From NCBI GenBank assembly GCA_965200955.1, contig OZ241742.1, positions 1,178,001 through 1,242,000 of the forward strand: a DNA stretch of 64,000 nucleotides. The letters are read 5' to 3'. The position numbers and the translations under genes were made by a program. This document shows positions 8,510-18,186 of the stretch, piece after piece (within the stretch, counting starts at the first letter, position 1; each line of letters starts with the position of its first letter). The notes under the pieces are model-generated. The model was given only the letters and a program-made list of their open reading frames with translations. It did not search any database and had not been told where the DNA came from. The stretch is from Bin80 sp026708685 (lineage in GTDB: Bacteria; Bacteroidota; Rhodothermia; Rhodothermales; Bin80).

Positions 8510-11500
8510 TTACTGCTGATCATCAGGAAATGCAATCCCCCTTGCGTGATGATCGGGTGCAACATATCTCGTATGATACTCTACCCAATCAGTAGCATGA
8601 CGCTGATATACGGGATCATCCTGTAATCGTCCTGGAGGATCATCGTAGGTAGGATCCCCATGTGTTGGCAGTGGTCGGAGGGTTCTTGAAAAGGTCGTAT
8701 TGTAATCTCCATCTTTTACCCATCCATCACCAATCAGTACAAAGTCACGCACACTGGAAGTATCAACGGGATCCAATTGTGTAAATTGGAAAAGCATTTC
8801 ATCACCAGCATTCATAATCACATAGCGATCATCAATTTGCTCCAATAGTGGTAGCACATCCCCGAATCGGGTATGGTATCCCACCAGATCTCTCCAAATT
8901 TGAGCCGTTCCACTCAGGGTATGATATTCGGGTAACTCTGGAGATGACCGATCAGCCTCATGAACGACGGAAAAACCCCGATACCTTAGATCGGCACGAG
9001 CAGGGGACAGGTGGGTCACCTTGGCGAGTGATGCGTCTAACTTCCCAGCGGTATAGAGAGCATCCCAGTAAATCTCCAGATTCGTGTGCAATCGGAATCT
9101 TTGCACATCTGCCCTTCGCTCAACGGGCGACAGATCAATCAGGATCGTCTTTGATTTTCCGCTGGGGAATCCAAGATTCTCATGGACGGTCTCCCAGGTG
9201 CTGTCCGCACGCTGTGCTTCAAGCCTGAGTCCAATTGGAGGAGAATGATCTCCTTGACTGATTGCAACATTAATAGAACTGTCTGTTGGTCTGATCCATC
9301 CTTTAGCAATCAGCCACGCATCCTGAGGGGTACCCTGATCGATTTCTACCTCCAGGTAATGGGACCTCGTGATTCCCTGATAATCACCGCGCCCGAAAAA
9401 GTCAGCATATTGTTGATCCTCTTCCATCACTCGGTCAAGGATATTCTGTCCTTGATCGTCCCATGCACCTACGATCGGTTCAAGTTGAGTGGTCACATGG
9501 ATTTTGAGTTCCGGTGGAGGAAATGCGAATCGTTCATCAACAAAGATTTCGGTGCCTTCAGGGTGATCCACAACCTTGAGAGATACATGATCAAAAAAAT
9601 GGGTTTCCCACAACTCCGCGGTAATCCGTATGTCGTAGAAACCATCCTTCGGCTGTAACTGATCGCCTCGGATCTTTACCCAATCTTCTGTCGTCATAAT
9701 TCCGGCGGTTTCCTGAGCATTGATCCGAAGACCCAGTGGAGATCGCCAGATAAAATCGGTCACAAACGTCACCTCCTGGCCATCCCATGTAAACAGCCAT
9801 GGACAGGATCCCTTTAGTCGTTGGGTTGCACTCACAATTTCATCGGAGAGAAGATCAAACTCGGCTTGAACGGACCCATTCGGCCAGGTAATTCTTGCTA
9901 CATCGGCCAATGTCTGTTCTCCTAAGCCAAAATGAATAATGGGTTGTGTGATCGGTTGCTTCTGATACAACAGACCCGCCCGAAGTTCAACCTCGCCTCC
10001 AATTCCAAACGAATTGATCCGCTGGTCTCCGACAGCCTGAGCCGCGCGGGGCTGAATCTGCTTCCAGTGGTATCCTTTGTTCAATAAAATTCCATAACGG
10101 ACAGGATGGTGCTCTGCATCAAGGCCAATCAGATCCAGTATGCCTGGATATCTTGTAGCATTCAAGGCAAAGGTTTCCATTTCCAGAGTGGATTCATGCG
10201 GATAAAAGTGACCGTCCTGATCCTGCAATAAAACATGGGTGATTCCTTCTGCGGTCAAAACCAAATCCTTACCACCATTATTATCCAGATCGCCCGTCAG
10301 AAGTCGGGCATTCGTGGAAGTAAAATCAGTTTCTGCTAGAATCTCAACCATAGGATGACTTCCAAGTGTAATCCTCTGAATCTGGCCCGTAGTGGTTAGA
10401 CCGAGTAACTCGATTTTGCTGTCACTATTGGAATCTGAAATGGTGATATCCAGAAACGAAGCCGATAGATCGGGTACAGACGAAGGCGTAAATCTTCCCT
10501 GGCGTTCATTGTACAGGATAGTTACATTTCCTTCTGCATCCAGTACCGCACCATCTGGATCTCCATCCTGATCCAGATCAGCCCAAGTAAATGCATGGAT
10601 CATTGGGGTGATTTCAAACCATCTGGCTTGCTCAAAAGTACCATCACCATTGTTCCGGAGTGTCACAAGGCCACCTGCAACATCATTCAAAATGAGATCA
10701 ATGTCACCTTCAAGATCCAAGTCTGCGGCCCATACGCCGGTGTAGCTGGCAGTAGAAAGTGCAGAATTCAAATTGATCTCAGCAGTTGCATCTATAAAAT
10801 CTTCGGTTGAATCCTGACGCAGTACGCGTATGCCATCCACTCCAGCCATCACCACATCTGTTCGGAAATCAAAATTGTAATCCACTCCAATCGAAGCATT
10901 GTGTCCACTCATCCTTGGTGCTAGCCATGCTTCTCCTCGTAGCGTTCTAATGGAATCATTTCCTGCAAAAAATAGAGCAGGCAGTGCTTCATTACCGAGT
11001 GCAATGGCAGAAATCCATTGCTGCTGATCCAGTTCATGTGACATCTCTGGATTGTCCAATAAAGATTCATCTTTGATGAACAGTAAGGAATCATCCAGAG
11101 GGGAGGGAGATGAGGATGGACTTTCTAATGTGATGAATCGCGTAATCGGATCTCCAACGCGTTCAATGGATATTCGTACTTCGGATAGATCCTGGCGATA
11201 TTGTGGTTCACTGAGTAAAATATTTCTCAAAAATGCAAGCTGGAGTATAATTTCATCTTGCGATGTTGCCATCCGTAGATTCATGATCTGATCATTCACA
11301 TCCGCCCCCCATGAATACTGATCCAGTGCATCAATTAAATCAGGATGTATCGTTCCAGAGACAGCTGATCTCTCTATCTGTTTCATAAGTACAGCCGTGT
11401 TGGATGGAGAGGCAGTGGTGAGTTGATCCATCAATGAATCAATTTCCTGAGCGTCTTCTGGCAGAATTTCAATCAGTTCAAAGAGTGCTTTAGAGTTCAT

Positions 11501-11902
11501 CGGGTCAGCTGAAACAGCACTACGAAGGTATCTCAAATGCATTCTTTCATCGCCTGTCATACGAGCATGAGCCGCTGCAAGGAATAGAATAGCGCTCTGC
11601 GTTGAATCCAACAGTAGAGCCCTTGAAAGGTGTTGTTGTGCAAGTTCAAGCTCGTTACGTCGCAGTGCCATCAAGGACAGGTTAGCCCAAGAAGCAGGTT
11701 CACTGGGTGCGATTTCAGTGACAAGTGTCAACTTTGCGAGGGCACGGGCATCCTCACCGACCTCCATCGCTGCCACCCCCGAATAGAAAGCACTGACGGT
11801 TCGGGCATATGTGTCTGATCCCGGTTCAAGTTCATCGGAGCGAGAGCATCCAATGATACCTACAAGGAGGATTGTGAAAAACGTCCCTTTTAAAAGATTC
11901 AT
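8510..11902 (-). CDS. TPR / FG-GAP / ASPIC-UnbV lipoprotein
   Basis: The 1130-residue product starts best at the ATG at 11902, which gives a lipoprotein signal with lipobox IIGC at residues 16-19; the open frame extends 70 codons further upstream without a signal. Residues ~25-170 hold TPR helices (ARALAKLTLVTEIAPSEPAS; NSKALFELIEILPED). The middle third has FG-GAP/VCBS-like repeats with Asp-rich loops (DLDLEGDIDLILND; DLDQDGDPDGAV; DLDNNGGKDLVL) typical of calcium-binding beta-propeller blades. An ASPIC/UnbV domain follows (INSFGIGGEVELRAG; IHFGLGEQ). The last ~350 residues form a beta-rich region I do not recognise. It is anchored in a membrane facing the periplasm or surface. The gene is divergent from the M16 peptidase. 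Such proteins are common in marine Bacteroidota and Planctomycetes, with no settled function. Confidence 0.88.
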   Translation of the reverse strand: MNLLKGTFFTILLVGIIGCSRSDELEPGSDTYARTVSAFYSGVAAMEVGEDARALAKLTLVTEIAPSEPASWANLSLMALRRNELELAQQHLSRALLLDSTQSAILFLAAAHARMTGDERMHLRYLRSAVSADPMNSKALFELIEILPEDAQEIDSLMDQLTTASPSNTAVLMKQIERSAVSGTIHPDLIDALDQYSWGADVNDQIMNLRMATSQDEIILQLAFLRNILLSEPQYRQDLSEVRISIERVGDPITRFITLESPSSSPSPLDDSLLFIKDESLLDNPEMSHELDQQQWISAIALGNEALPALFFAGNDSIRTLRGEAWLAPRMSGHNASIGVDYNFDFRTDVVMAGVDGIRVLRQDSTEDFIDATAEINLNSALSTASYTGVWAADLDLEGDIDLILNDVAGGLVTLRNNGDGTFEQARWFEITPMIHAFTWADLDQDGDPDGAVLDAEGNVTILYNERQGRFTPSSVPDLSASFLDITISDSNSDSKIELLGLTTTGQIQRITLGSHPMVEILAETDFTSTNARLLTGDLDNNGGKDLVLTAEGITHVLLQDQDGHFYPHESTLEMETFALNATRYPGILDLIGLDAEHHPVRYGILLNKGYHWKQIQPRAAQAVGDQRINSFGIGGEVELRAGLLYQKQPITQPIIHFGLGEQTLADVARITWPNGSVQAEFDLLSDEIVSATQRLKGSCPWLFTWDGQEVTFVTDFIWRSPLGLRINAQETAGIMTTEDWVKIRGDQLQPKDGFYDIRITAELWETHFFDHVSLKVVDHPEGTEIFVDERFAFPPPELKIHVTTQLEPIVGAWDDQGQNILDRVMEEDQQYADFFGRGDYQGITRSHYLEVEIDQGTPQDAWLIAKGWIRPTDSSINVAISQGDHSPPIGLRLEAQRADSTWETVHENLGFPSGKSKTILIDLSPVERRADVQRFRLHTNLEIYWDALYTAGKLDASLAKVTHLSPARADLRYRGFSVVHEADRSSPELPEYHTLSGTAQIWRDLVGYHTRFGDVLPLLEQIDDRYVIMNAGDEMLFQFTQLDPVDTSSVRDFVLIGDGWVKDGDYNTTFSRTLRPLPTHGDPTYDDPPGRLQDDPVYQRHATDWVEYHTRYVAPDHHARGIAFPDDQQ

Positions 11903-12277
11903 GTCTGGAATGAGAAATGGAAGGGGGTTTACCGTATCTACGCATAATTGTTTGAAATGAATACAGATTTCTCCAGTAAATTCTCCTGCCATCAACAAAC
12001 CTAGTACTGTATGCCCGTATGTGTACTCTTTGGCTATCGTGAGGAGCTGATTGGTTTGGGCAAAACGATCCAGAACCCAAATCGCCATATATTGCAGACC
12101 TAGAAAAACCATAAATCACCGTTGCGAATGTAACCTCTATTGCCCATATCCGGGACAGATCCATGCGGCATGATTTGTCATTGAAGAACCATCCCTTAGT
12201 GAATCATACTGCAACCTGCGTTATCTTAAGTGCGTATATTTTCGGTTGTTTAGATTCCATTAATCTTTCCATCCATC
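11903..12277. other. Divergent promoter region between ASPIC lipoprotein and M16 peptidase
   Basis: About 375 bases between two divergent genes. It contains the coding-looking 70-codon upstream extension of the lipoprotein frame, which I judge non-coding because it lacks a signal sequence. Just before the peptidase gene, TATATTTTCG at 12235-12244 loosely resembles the Bacteroidota -7 element TAnnTTTG, which is weak evidence. Confidence 0.3.
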
Positions 12278-15025
12278 ATGAAAAAATTTCTTTCCATTCT
12301 TGTCGCTTTGGCATTGTTTATCCCCAGTGTGAAGGCACAACAAAACAGCATTATGCAAATCCCTACAATTGAATTCGAAAAATTTCAACTGGACAATGGC
12401 TTGACGGTCATTGTCCATGAAGACAATAAGGCTCCACTGGTTGCCGTCAATCTATGGTATCATGTAGGATCCAAAAATGAACCCCAGGGAATGAGTGGCT
12501 TCGCTCATCTCTTTGAGCATCTGATGTTCAATGGATCTGAAAATTTCAACGACGACTATTTTCAAGTTTTAGAACGCATTGGTGCGACTGATCTCAATGG
12601 AACGACCAGCAGAGACCGAACCAATTATTTTCAGACGGTTCCTAAAAATGCACTAGATGTCGTTTTATGGATGGAATCCGATCGAATGGGTCATCTGCTG
12701 GGGGCGATTGACCAAGAAAAACTTGATGAGCAGCGTAGTGTTGTCCAGAACGAAAAACGTCAAGGGGAAAATTCTCCCTATGGGCAGGTCTTTAACCATA
12801 TTACACATGCGACCTACCCTAAAGGCCACCCCTATGCACATACAGTTATCGGCTCTATGGAGGATATTAGTGCTGCTGAGCTGGAAGATGTACAGGAATG
12901 GTTCAACTCTTATTATGGTCCCAATAATGCCGTCCTCTCTATCGCTGGTGATATTACGGTTAGTGAAGTCCGTACGCTGACAGAAAAGTATTTCGGAGAT
13001 ATTTCTCCCGGACCACCAATCACTCAGTTTGATACATGGATTGCCAAACGTAGTGGCGAACAGCGTCAAATTACACAGGATAGAGTACCTCAGGCGCGAG
13101 TTTACAAAGTATGGAATGTACCAGAACGTTTCTCTAGGGATTATCATCTACTGGATCTCGCCTCAAGTGTCTTATCCAGTGGCAAAAATTCAAGATTTTA
13201 CAAACGCCTTGTCTATACGGATCAAATCGCCACAGATGCCAATGCCTATCTGTATTCTGGAAGTATAGGAAGTCAATTCATTATTCAAGCCACGGCTCGC
13301 CCTGGAGAATCTCTTTCCGATATTGAAGCAGCTCTGGATGAAGAATTGGCTTTATTTATCGCTGAGGGACCAACCCAGGAAGAACTCCGCAGAATCATTA
13401 CACAAGAGAAGGCAAGCTTTATTTATGGGATGGAACGCATTGGTGGGTTTGGCGGGAAATCCGATATTTTAGCCTCCTCCGAAATCTTTGGTGGAAGCCC
13501 TGATGCGTATCTTCAGACGTTTCAAGACAAAGATTCTGCAACCCTCGAAGATATCCGAAACGTTGCCGAAACATGGTTATCCGATGGAGTCTACGTTCTG
13601 GAAGTTCACCCCTTTACTGAACTGGCGGCAACAGCAGATTCCTTGGACCGATCTACTTTACCGCAGACCGGACCTGAACCAGAAGTCACCTTTCCTCAAC
13701 TGCATCAAGCCTCATTGAGCAATGGACTCAATGTGATTCTTGCAGAACGCAGTTCTATTCCATCAGTCAGCTTCACGCTTGTTCTTGATGCTGGATATGC
13801 ATCTGATCAGGGAATTGCCCCTGGAACAGCCAGTATGGTGATGTCTATGCTGGACGAAGGAACCGCGAGTTTGTCAGCCCTCGAAATCAATGATCGCATT
13901 GCCAATCTCGGATCAAGTCTCCGTACGGGTGTCGGTCTGGACGGTTCTTATGTGCTTCTGACCTCCCTCACTTCTAATCTGGAACCCAGTTTGGATCTTT
14001 TCGCTGATGTGATTCTGAATCCTTCATTTATGGATACGGAGTTTGAGAGAATCAGGGCAGAGCGTCTGGCAGGAATCCAGCGAGAAATGGCGACCCCCAT
14101 TCAAATGGCATTGCGCGTCATGCCTGAGCTCTACTATGGATCCGATCATGCCTACAGCAACCCACTCACCGGTAGCGGTACGACGGAATCTATTATCAAT
14201 ATGACTCGTGATGACCTCCAGAAGTATCATGAAACATGGTTCAAACCAAACAATGCCACGCTGATTGTGGTAGGTGATGTCAACCTTGACACCATTGTTC
14301 CGATGATTGAATCTCGTCTGGGAAACTGGAAGTCATCTGATGTTCCTGAAAAGAACATTGCGACGATTCCCCACGAGACGGGTTCACGTGTTTATCTGAT
14401 GCATCGACCTGATGCCCAGCAGTCGATTATTTTGGCTGGTCACCTTGCTCCCCCCAGAAATACTCCGAACAATATTGGTATTGAAACCATGAATACCATT
14501 TTAGGTGGTGCATTTATTTCACGCATCAACTTGAACATTCGGGAAGATAAAGGCTGGTCCTATGGTGCAAGTTCCTTGCTGTTGACTGCACGAGGGCAAC
14601 GTCCATTCCTAGTGTATGCCCCTGTTCAATCCGACAAAACGATGGAATCAATGATGGAGATCAAGAGAGAGCTGGAAGGAATTCTTGGGACAAATCCTGC
14701 TACAGAAGAAGAAGTTCTCAAGGCACAGGAAAGTCAGACCTTAGCACTGCCTGGACTCTGGGAAACCAATAATTCAGTGGCCGGGAGCATTCAAAATCTG
14801 GTTCAGTATGACCTACCTGAGGACTATTATGATACCTATCCAGCCCAAGTGAGGGCACTCAATGTGGAAACGATTACGTCTGCAGCGAATGAAGTACTCA
14901 GACCTCATGATCTGATCTGGTTGATTGTCGGCGACTTAAATGTGATTGAACCAAGTATTCGGGAGTTGGGCTATGGACCGATTGTCAGGTTGGACCCTGA
15001 GGGAAATATCATAGAAAATCAATAG
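12278..15025 (+). CDS. M16 family zinc metallopeptidase, two-domain, secreted
   Basis: The 915-residue product has a signal peptide (cleaved after VKAQ, residue ~21) and two M16 repeats. The first carries the inverted zinc motif HLFEH at residues 77-81, with the third ligand probably E159 in QNEKRQ. The second (from ~residue 480) lacks HxxEH and has ASMVMSMLDEGT at the equivalent place, so it is the non-catalytic half, with RIRAERL and GWSYGASS as usual. The closed clamshell of one active and one inactive half degrades peptides in the periplasm or outside. It is monocistronic; no Shine-Dalgarno is visible. It ends in TAG, showing that TAG is a normal stop in this organism. Confidence 0.95.
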   Translation: MKKFLSILVALALFIPSVKAQQNSIMQIPTIEFEKFQLDNGLTVIVHEDNKAPLVAVNLWYHVGSKNEPQGMSGFAHLFEHLMFNGSENFNDDYFQVLERIGATDLNGTTSRDRTNYFQTVPKNALDVVLWMESDRMGHLLGAIDQEKLDEQRSVVQNEKRQGENSPYGQVFNHITHATYPKGHPYAHTVIGSMEDISAAELEDVQEWFNSYYGPNNAVLSIAGDITVSEVRTLTEKYFGDISPGPPITQFDTWIAKRSGEQRQITQDRVPQARVYKVWNVPERFSRDYHLLDLASSVLSSGKNSRFYKRLVYTDQIATDANAYLYSGSIGSQFIIQATARPGESLSDIEAALDEELALFIAEGPTQEELRRIITQEKASFIYGMERIGGFGGKSDILASSEIFGGSPDAYLQTFQDKDSATLEDIRNVAETWLSDGVYVLEVHPFTELAATADSLDRSTLPQTGPEPEVTFPQLHQASLSNGLNVILAERSSIPSVSFTLVLDAGYASDQGIAPGTASMVMSMLDEGTASLSALEINDRIANLGSSLRTGVGLDGSYVLLTSLTSNLEPSLDLFADVILNPSFMDTEFERIRAERLAGIQREMATPIQMALRVMPELYYGSDHAYSNPLTGSGTTESIINMTRDDLQKYHETWFKPNNATLIVVGDVNLDTIVPMIESRLGNWKSSDVPEKNIATIPHETGSRVYLMHRPDAQQSIILAGHLAPPRNTPNNIGIETMNTILGGAFISRINLNIREDKGWSYGASSLLLTARGQRPFLVYAPVQSDKTMESMMEIKRELEGILGTNPATEEEVLKAQESQTLALPGLWETNNSVAGSIQNLVQYDLPEDYYDTYPAQVRALNVETITSAANEVLRPHDLIWLIVGDLNVIEPSIRELGYGPIVRLDPEGNIIENQ

Positions 15026-15037
15026 CCTTGTTGCTCA

Positions 15038-15056
15038 CCAGAATTTCTAATTCTGG
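15038..15056 (+). terminator. Hairpin after M16 peptidase, terminator-like
   Basis: A perfect 8-bp stem CCAGAATT/AATTCTGG with a TCT loop lies 13 bases after the stop codon. No T-run follows, so it may slow or protect the transcript end rather than act as a classic intrinsic terminator. Confidence 0.4.
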
Positions 15057-15177
15057 GTTGAATGATTGGTGATGGACATGCTTTCCACTCTTTACGGTGT
15101 ATTTCACCAAGAATCCAATCAAGCCGTTAATGGAATAGATAGACAATTGAGTGTCACTCTGGGAGATGAAGATTTCT

Positions 15178-15738
15178 TCATGTGGTTCTTCTATTGAGTA
15201 GCATACTCTTTAGTTGTTCATAGGTCAAAGATTGAATGAAATAGTGATCCTTGTGATATTGGTAATTGCTTTGATTCACATGAAATTGTCCCTCCCCTTT
15301 ATTTCCTCGATGTTGCTTGTGACTGTAATTCAGGTTTCTATCGTTCTTGATTTGGTTATTGTTGATTCTGAAGATTTCAATCACATCGTAAAAAAATAGC
15401 AGATAGTAGAGTGAATCAAACAAATCGATTTTGACTTGCTGGATGTTGCAGTCAAATTCGGAGCTTGTAGCTTGAGTCTGTTTCAGCAGACGATCTCTGT
15501 TTGAATGATTCATGATGAGCTCGTATAAATGATCCAGATCAAATTGAAGAGATTGCTTCTTGAATACTCGAGATGATTTGACTTCTATATTCATGCTTGT
15601 TGCTGGGTCAAACAAGTCGAAATCTAATCGGTGACTGTCTTGATAGTCTTTTAACAATTGGACAATCAATTCAACCACCCTTCCAAATTGCCTCGTATGT
15701 AAATTGATGATTCCGTCTCTAAACAGATCATCACTCAT
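15178..15738 (-). CDS. Probable type II restriction endonuclease, PD-(D/E)xK-like
   Basis: The product is 186 residues from the ATG at 15738, which overlaps the end of the methyltransferase gene by 8 bases. A longer frame upstream only reads through that gene and is rejected. Residues 41-54 contain Asp residues followed by NIEVKSS, a plausible D...ExK nuclease core, preceded by a helix (GRVVELIVQLLKDYQDS). The C-terminal half is basic and polar. The call as the cognate nuclease rests on the tight overlap with the methyltransferase and on this motif; I recognise no named enzyme, and the recognition site cannot be read. Confidence 0.65.
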   Translation of the reverse strand: MSDDLFRDGIINLHTRQFGRVVELIVQLLKDYQDSHRLDFDLFDPATSMNIEVKSSRVFKKQSLQFDLDHLYELIMNHSNRDRLLKQTQATSSEFDCNIQQVKIDLFDSLYYLLFFYDVIEIFRINNNQIKNDRNLNYSHKQHRGNKGEGQFHVNQSNYQYHKDHYFIQSLTYEQLKSMLLNRRTT

Positions 15739-16546
15739 TGTTCGTCCTGTCCAGTATGATCTGATAATATTCAGGGTTCTTCTCAAACCCGATACAATGT
15801 CTACCAAGCATTTGACAAGAAACTGCCGTCGTACCACTTCCCAAAAACGGATCAAGTACCACATCATTGGGATTTGAGAACACCTCAACGATACGATTCA
15901 TCAAACTGACAGGTTTTTGGGTTGGATGTTTAACACGTTCCTTACTCCACGGCACAATTGGTGATATATCCGACCAAACGTTAGATAGAGCCCGATACTT
16001 CGTTCCATTCTTCAATCCCATGCCTCCAGTCTTTTTTTTGATGGTTGAATCTATTTTGTTGTAGACATGGTTTTTTTCATCCATCACATACCATAAGATA
16101 TCCTCTCTAGTAGAAACGAAATTCGTCTTTGCACCTCTACCTTTGACCCTGTCATAAATGATCCAGTTCTTGATTGTAAAATCTTGATCCAAGATCATTT
16201 TTGTCTCAGCAACATAGGACCATCCCTGAAACACAATTAAGTTTCCACTTGGTTTGAGTACACGCTTGAAGTGTTTTGCAAGATCGTGCCAATTCAACTG
16301 GTTCGGTTTATCCCATTCATTTTTTTCGAAATGGATTCCATAGGGGGGATCAGTAGCAATCAAATCAACAGATTGATCATCTATTTCACAGATTAGCTCA
16401 TTCGCATCTCCTAAATGAATGGTTAAGGATGCATGGTCTCTATCATCATCTCTTTCCATTCGCTTTACCGATAAATCAAACGGAAGATCAAGTTGTTCAA
16501 CAATGTTTTCTTGGTCAGGGTACATAGATGCAGTGACAGAGTTCAC
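15731..16546 (-). CDS. DNA methyltransferase, N4-cytosine/N6-adenine, beta class
   Basis: The 271-residue product has motif IV first, ATDPPYG at residues 65-70, and motif I last, DPFLGSGTT at 232-240, with GFEKNPEYY after it. That order (catalytic motif before SAM-binding motif) defines the beta class. A target-recognition segment lies between them (~120-200). It transfers methyl groups from SAM to an exocyclic amino group in DNA. TDPPY is compatible with either N6-A or N4-C. It precedes and overlaps the probable nuclease gene, forming a compact restriction-modification pair that starts with the protective enzyme. A lone orphan methyltransferase is the less likely alternative. Confidence 0.93.
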   Translation of the reverse strand: MNSVTASMYPDQENIVEQLDLPFDLSVKRMERDDDRDHASLTIHLGDANELICEIDDQSVDLIATDPPYGIHFEKNEWDKPNQLNWHDLAKHFKRVLKPSGNLIVFQGWSYVAETKMILDQDFTIKNWIIYDRVKGRGAKTNFVSTREDILWYVMDEKNHVYNKIDSTIKKKTGGMGLKNGTKYRALSNVWSDISPIVPWSKERVKHPTQKPVSLMNRIVEVFSNPNDVVLDPFLGSGTTAVSCQMLGRHCIGFEKNPEYYQIILDRTNNE

Positions 16547-18186
16547 CTCGGTTTAAGAATGAGTTCCAAACCATAATCATTCATAAGGAACATTTGGTAA
16601 TGAAGTAACTAATATTTACATGGTAATCTATCAGATGTTCAATTTTACGACTACATTTCACACAAATTTAACTTGCCTATCATACATATGGCATTATATA
16701 AAATCATTTCTCAGTACAACCATAAAACGATTATACCAAGTCTAAATAGGAATGATACTGGACTGATTCTGGAGCAGTTCCGGTATAGAATTCACTGCAC
16801 TGACTCTGCATACGCCCAGTGATAGATGCAATAGTAGGCTTGGACTACTGTGGAGTCATCTCAATTTCAATGACCAGATTGGGAATCCTCACAGTGTCAA
16901 CCTGATTTAGAATGTCCCTTTTACCGGTGAAGGCTCGGGAATCTAACGGTTTTTTACCTTGGATTAATGAAGTAAAGTGTTTACTTTGATCAATATCGAG
17001 GACTGGCATTGGTGTAGGTAACGAACTCATCCACTGTCTGTTGGAACGCCTCGGTTGATCAAAAGCAAGGGCAGATTCTCCCTAGGGCAGACTTCCACAG
17101 AGGCGGTGAGATGCGCCATTGATCTCGTGGAATCGTAAAGCCACCACAGATTGAGAACAGTATTTCATTTGAATTCTCCCTCTTCCCGACAGGAGCAAGG
17201 AAGTAGATCCAGATTCTATGGGATAGTTTTCTTACGGAGTAACAAGATTCAGAGCGAATTTAAAACCCAATAATACGGGTATTTTGACAATGAAAAATCC
17301 ATGCTCATCAACTTCTTTTTCTATGTTATCACTGTCGGAAAAATTACATAAAATACAAAATTATTAAAGTTTTTATATATAAAATCCTTAAAAATTAAGG
17401 ATAAAAACAATAATATACTAATTTATTTAGTTTAATGGCATTGAATTTAATGCAAAAATAAACTTTATTTAACATAATGATAACATCATTCAAGGTGTAT
17501 AGAAATTAAACGGGTTCTTAGATATTGTGAATTCATCTTTGAATTTATATGACATCATTCTTTAGGGTCCGCCTCACTGGTGTCCATCCTATTGTTCTCC
17601 TATTTTCGCACCCTCCGTAGCCTATTGCTACATAGGCACGATTGGCGGAATGGTTGTGGTACAGAACCCCACACTTGAGCAACGGCACCAATGATTGCTC
17701 AATGACTGACAACCCAATAGACTTGAACGGCAGGCATGAATTTGTCTCAACCCAATATGGACACCATGAAATGTTCTACACAGGTTTCTTCATTGTATCT
17801 GTGAAAATGTTGTTGTCAATCACACTATCGTCTCTGAAACCATCACCATCCGTCTCTTTGAATCTGGAGATGCTACAGTTGCAATGCGTAAAGTAACTGC
17901 TACTTCTGTGGTTGGATAGAAATATATCCACATGTGATGCTGTGTTGATGGGTATTCAACATGACCCACAAAGGATCTTCATTACCCAGTGAAGTCATGA
18001 ATTGAATAGGATTCAACATGACCTCTTCCACTCGGATCTTCTTAACAGTATTGGTTGATACCATCACTCTCGATGAACAAAGTGACTATAGTGGTCGATT
18101 GGTGCACATCTCTACAGTGCCATCTCCAAATCTTAACATCTTTGGTATCTATTTCCTTCACATTCACGAATATAATTTTCTAAATA
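16547..18186. other. Long gene-poor region with decayed coding fragments and an AT-rich island
   Basis: About 1.6 kb without an intact gene. At 16845-17030 (minus) a 61-codon frame continues upstream across a stop, suggesting a relic of an unrecognised protein. At 17560-17930 (plus) short frames such as ETITIRLFESGDATVAM look protein-like but are broken by stops in every frame. A strongly AT-rich island lies at about 17280-17520. Two short direct repeats of ATTCAACATGACC occur near 17957 and 18011. Confidence 0.5.
17384..17402 (-). terminator. AT-rich hairpin, possible terminator
   Basis: The 7-bp stem ATCCTTA/TAAGGAT with a 5-nt loop sits in the AT-rich island. On the minus strand it is followed by TTTTATATAT. 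No intact gene directly upstream on that strand is known, so its role is uncertain. Confidence 0.3.

Noticed and set aside
11903..12112. 70-codon N-terminal extension of the ASPIC lipoprotein
   Set aside because: It would bury the lipoprotein signal peptide (lipobox IIGC) in the middle of the protein; the ATG at 11902 is better.
15739..15888. Longer start for the probable restriction endonuclease
   Set aside because: The extra 50 codons overlap the methyltransferase motif I region in another frame; the ATG at 15738 with an 8-base overlap is the usual arrangement.
17635..17720. tRNA-like look of GATTGGCGGAATGG near 17640
   Set aside because: No matching acceptor, anticodon or T-arm could be paired, so it is chance similarity.
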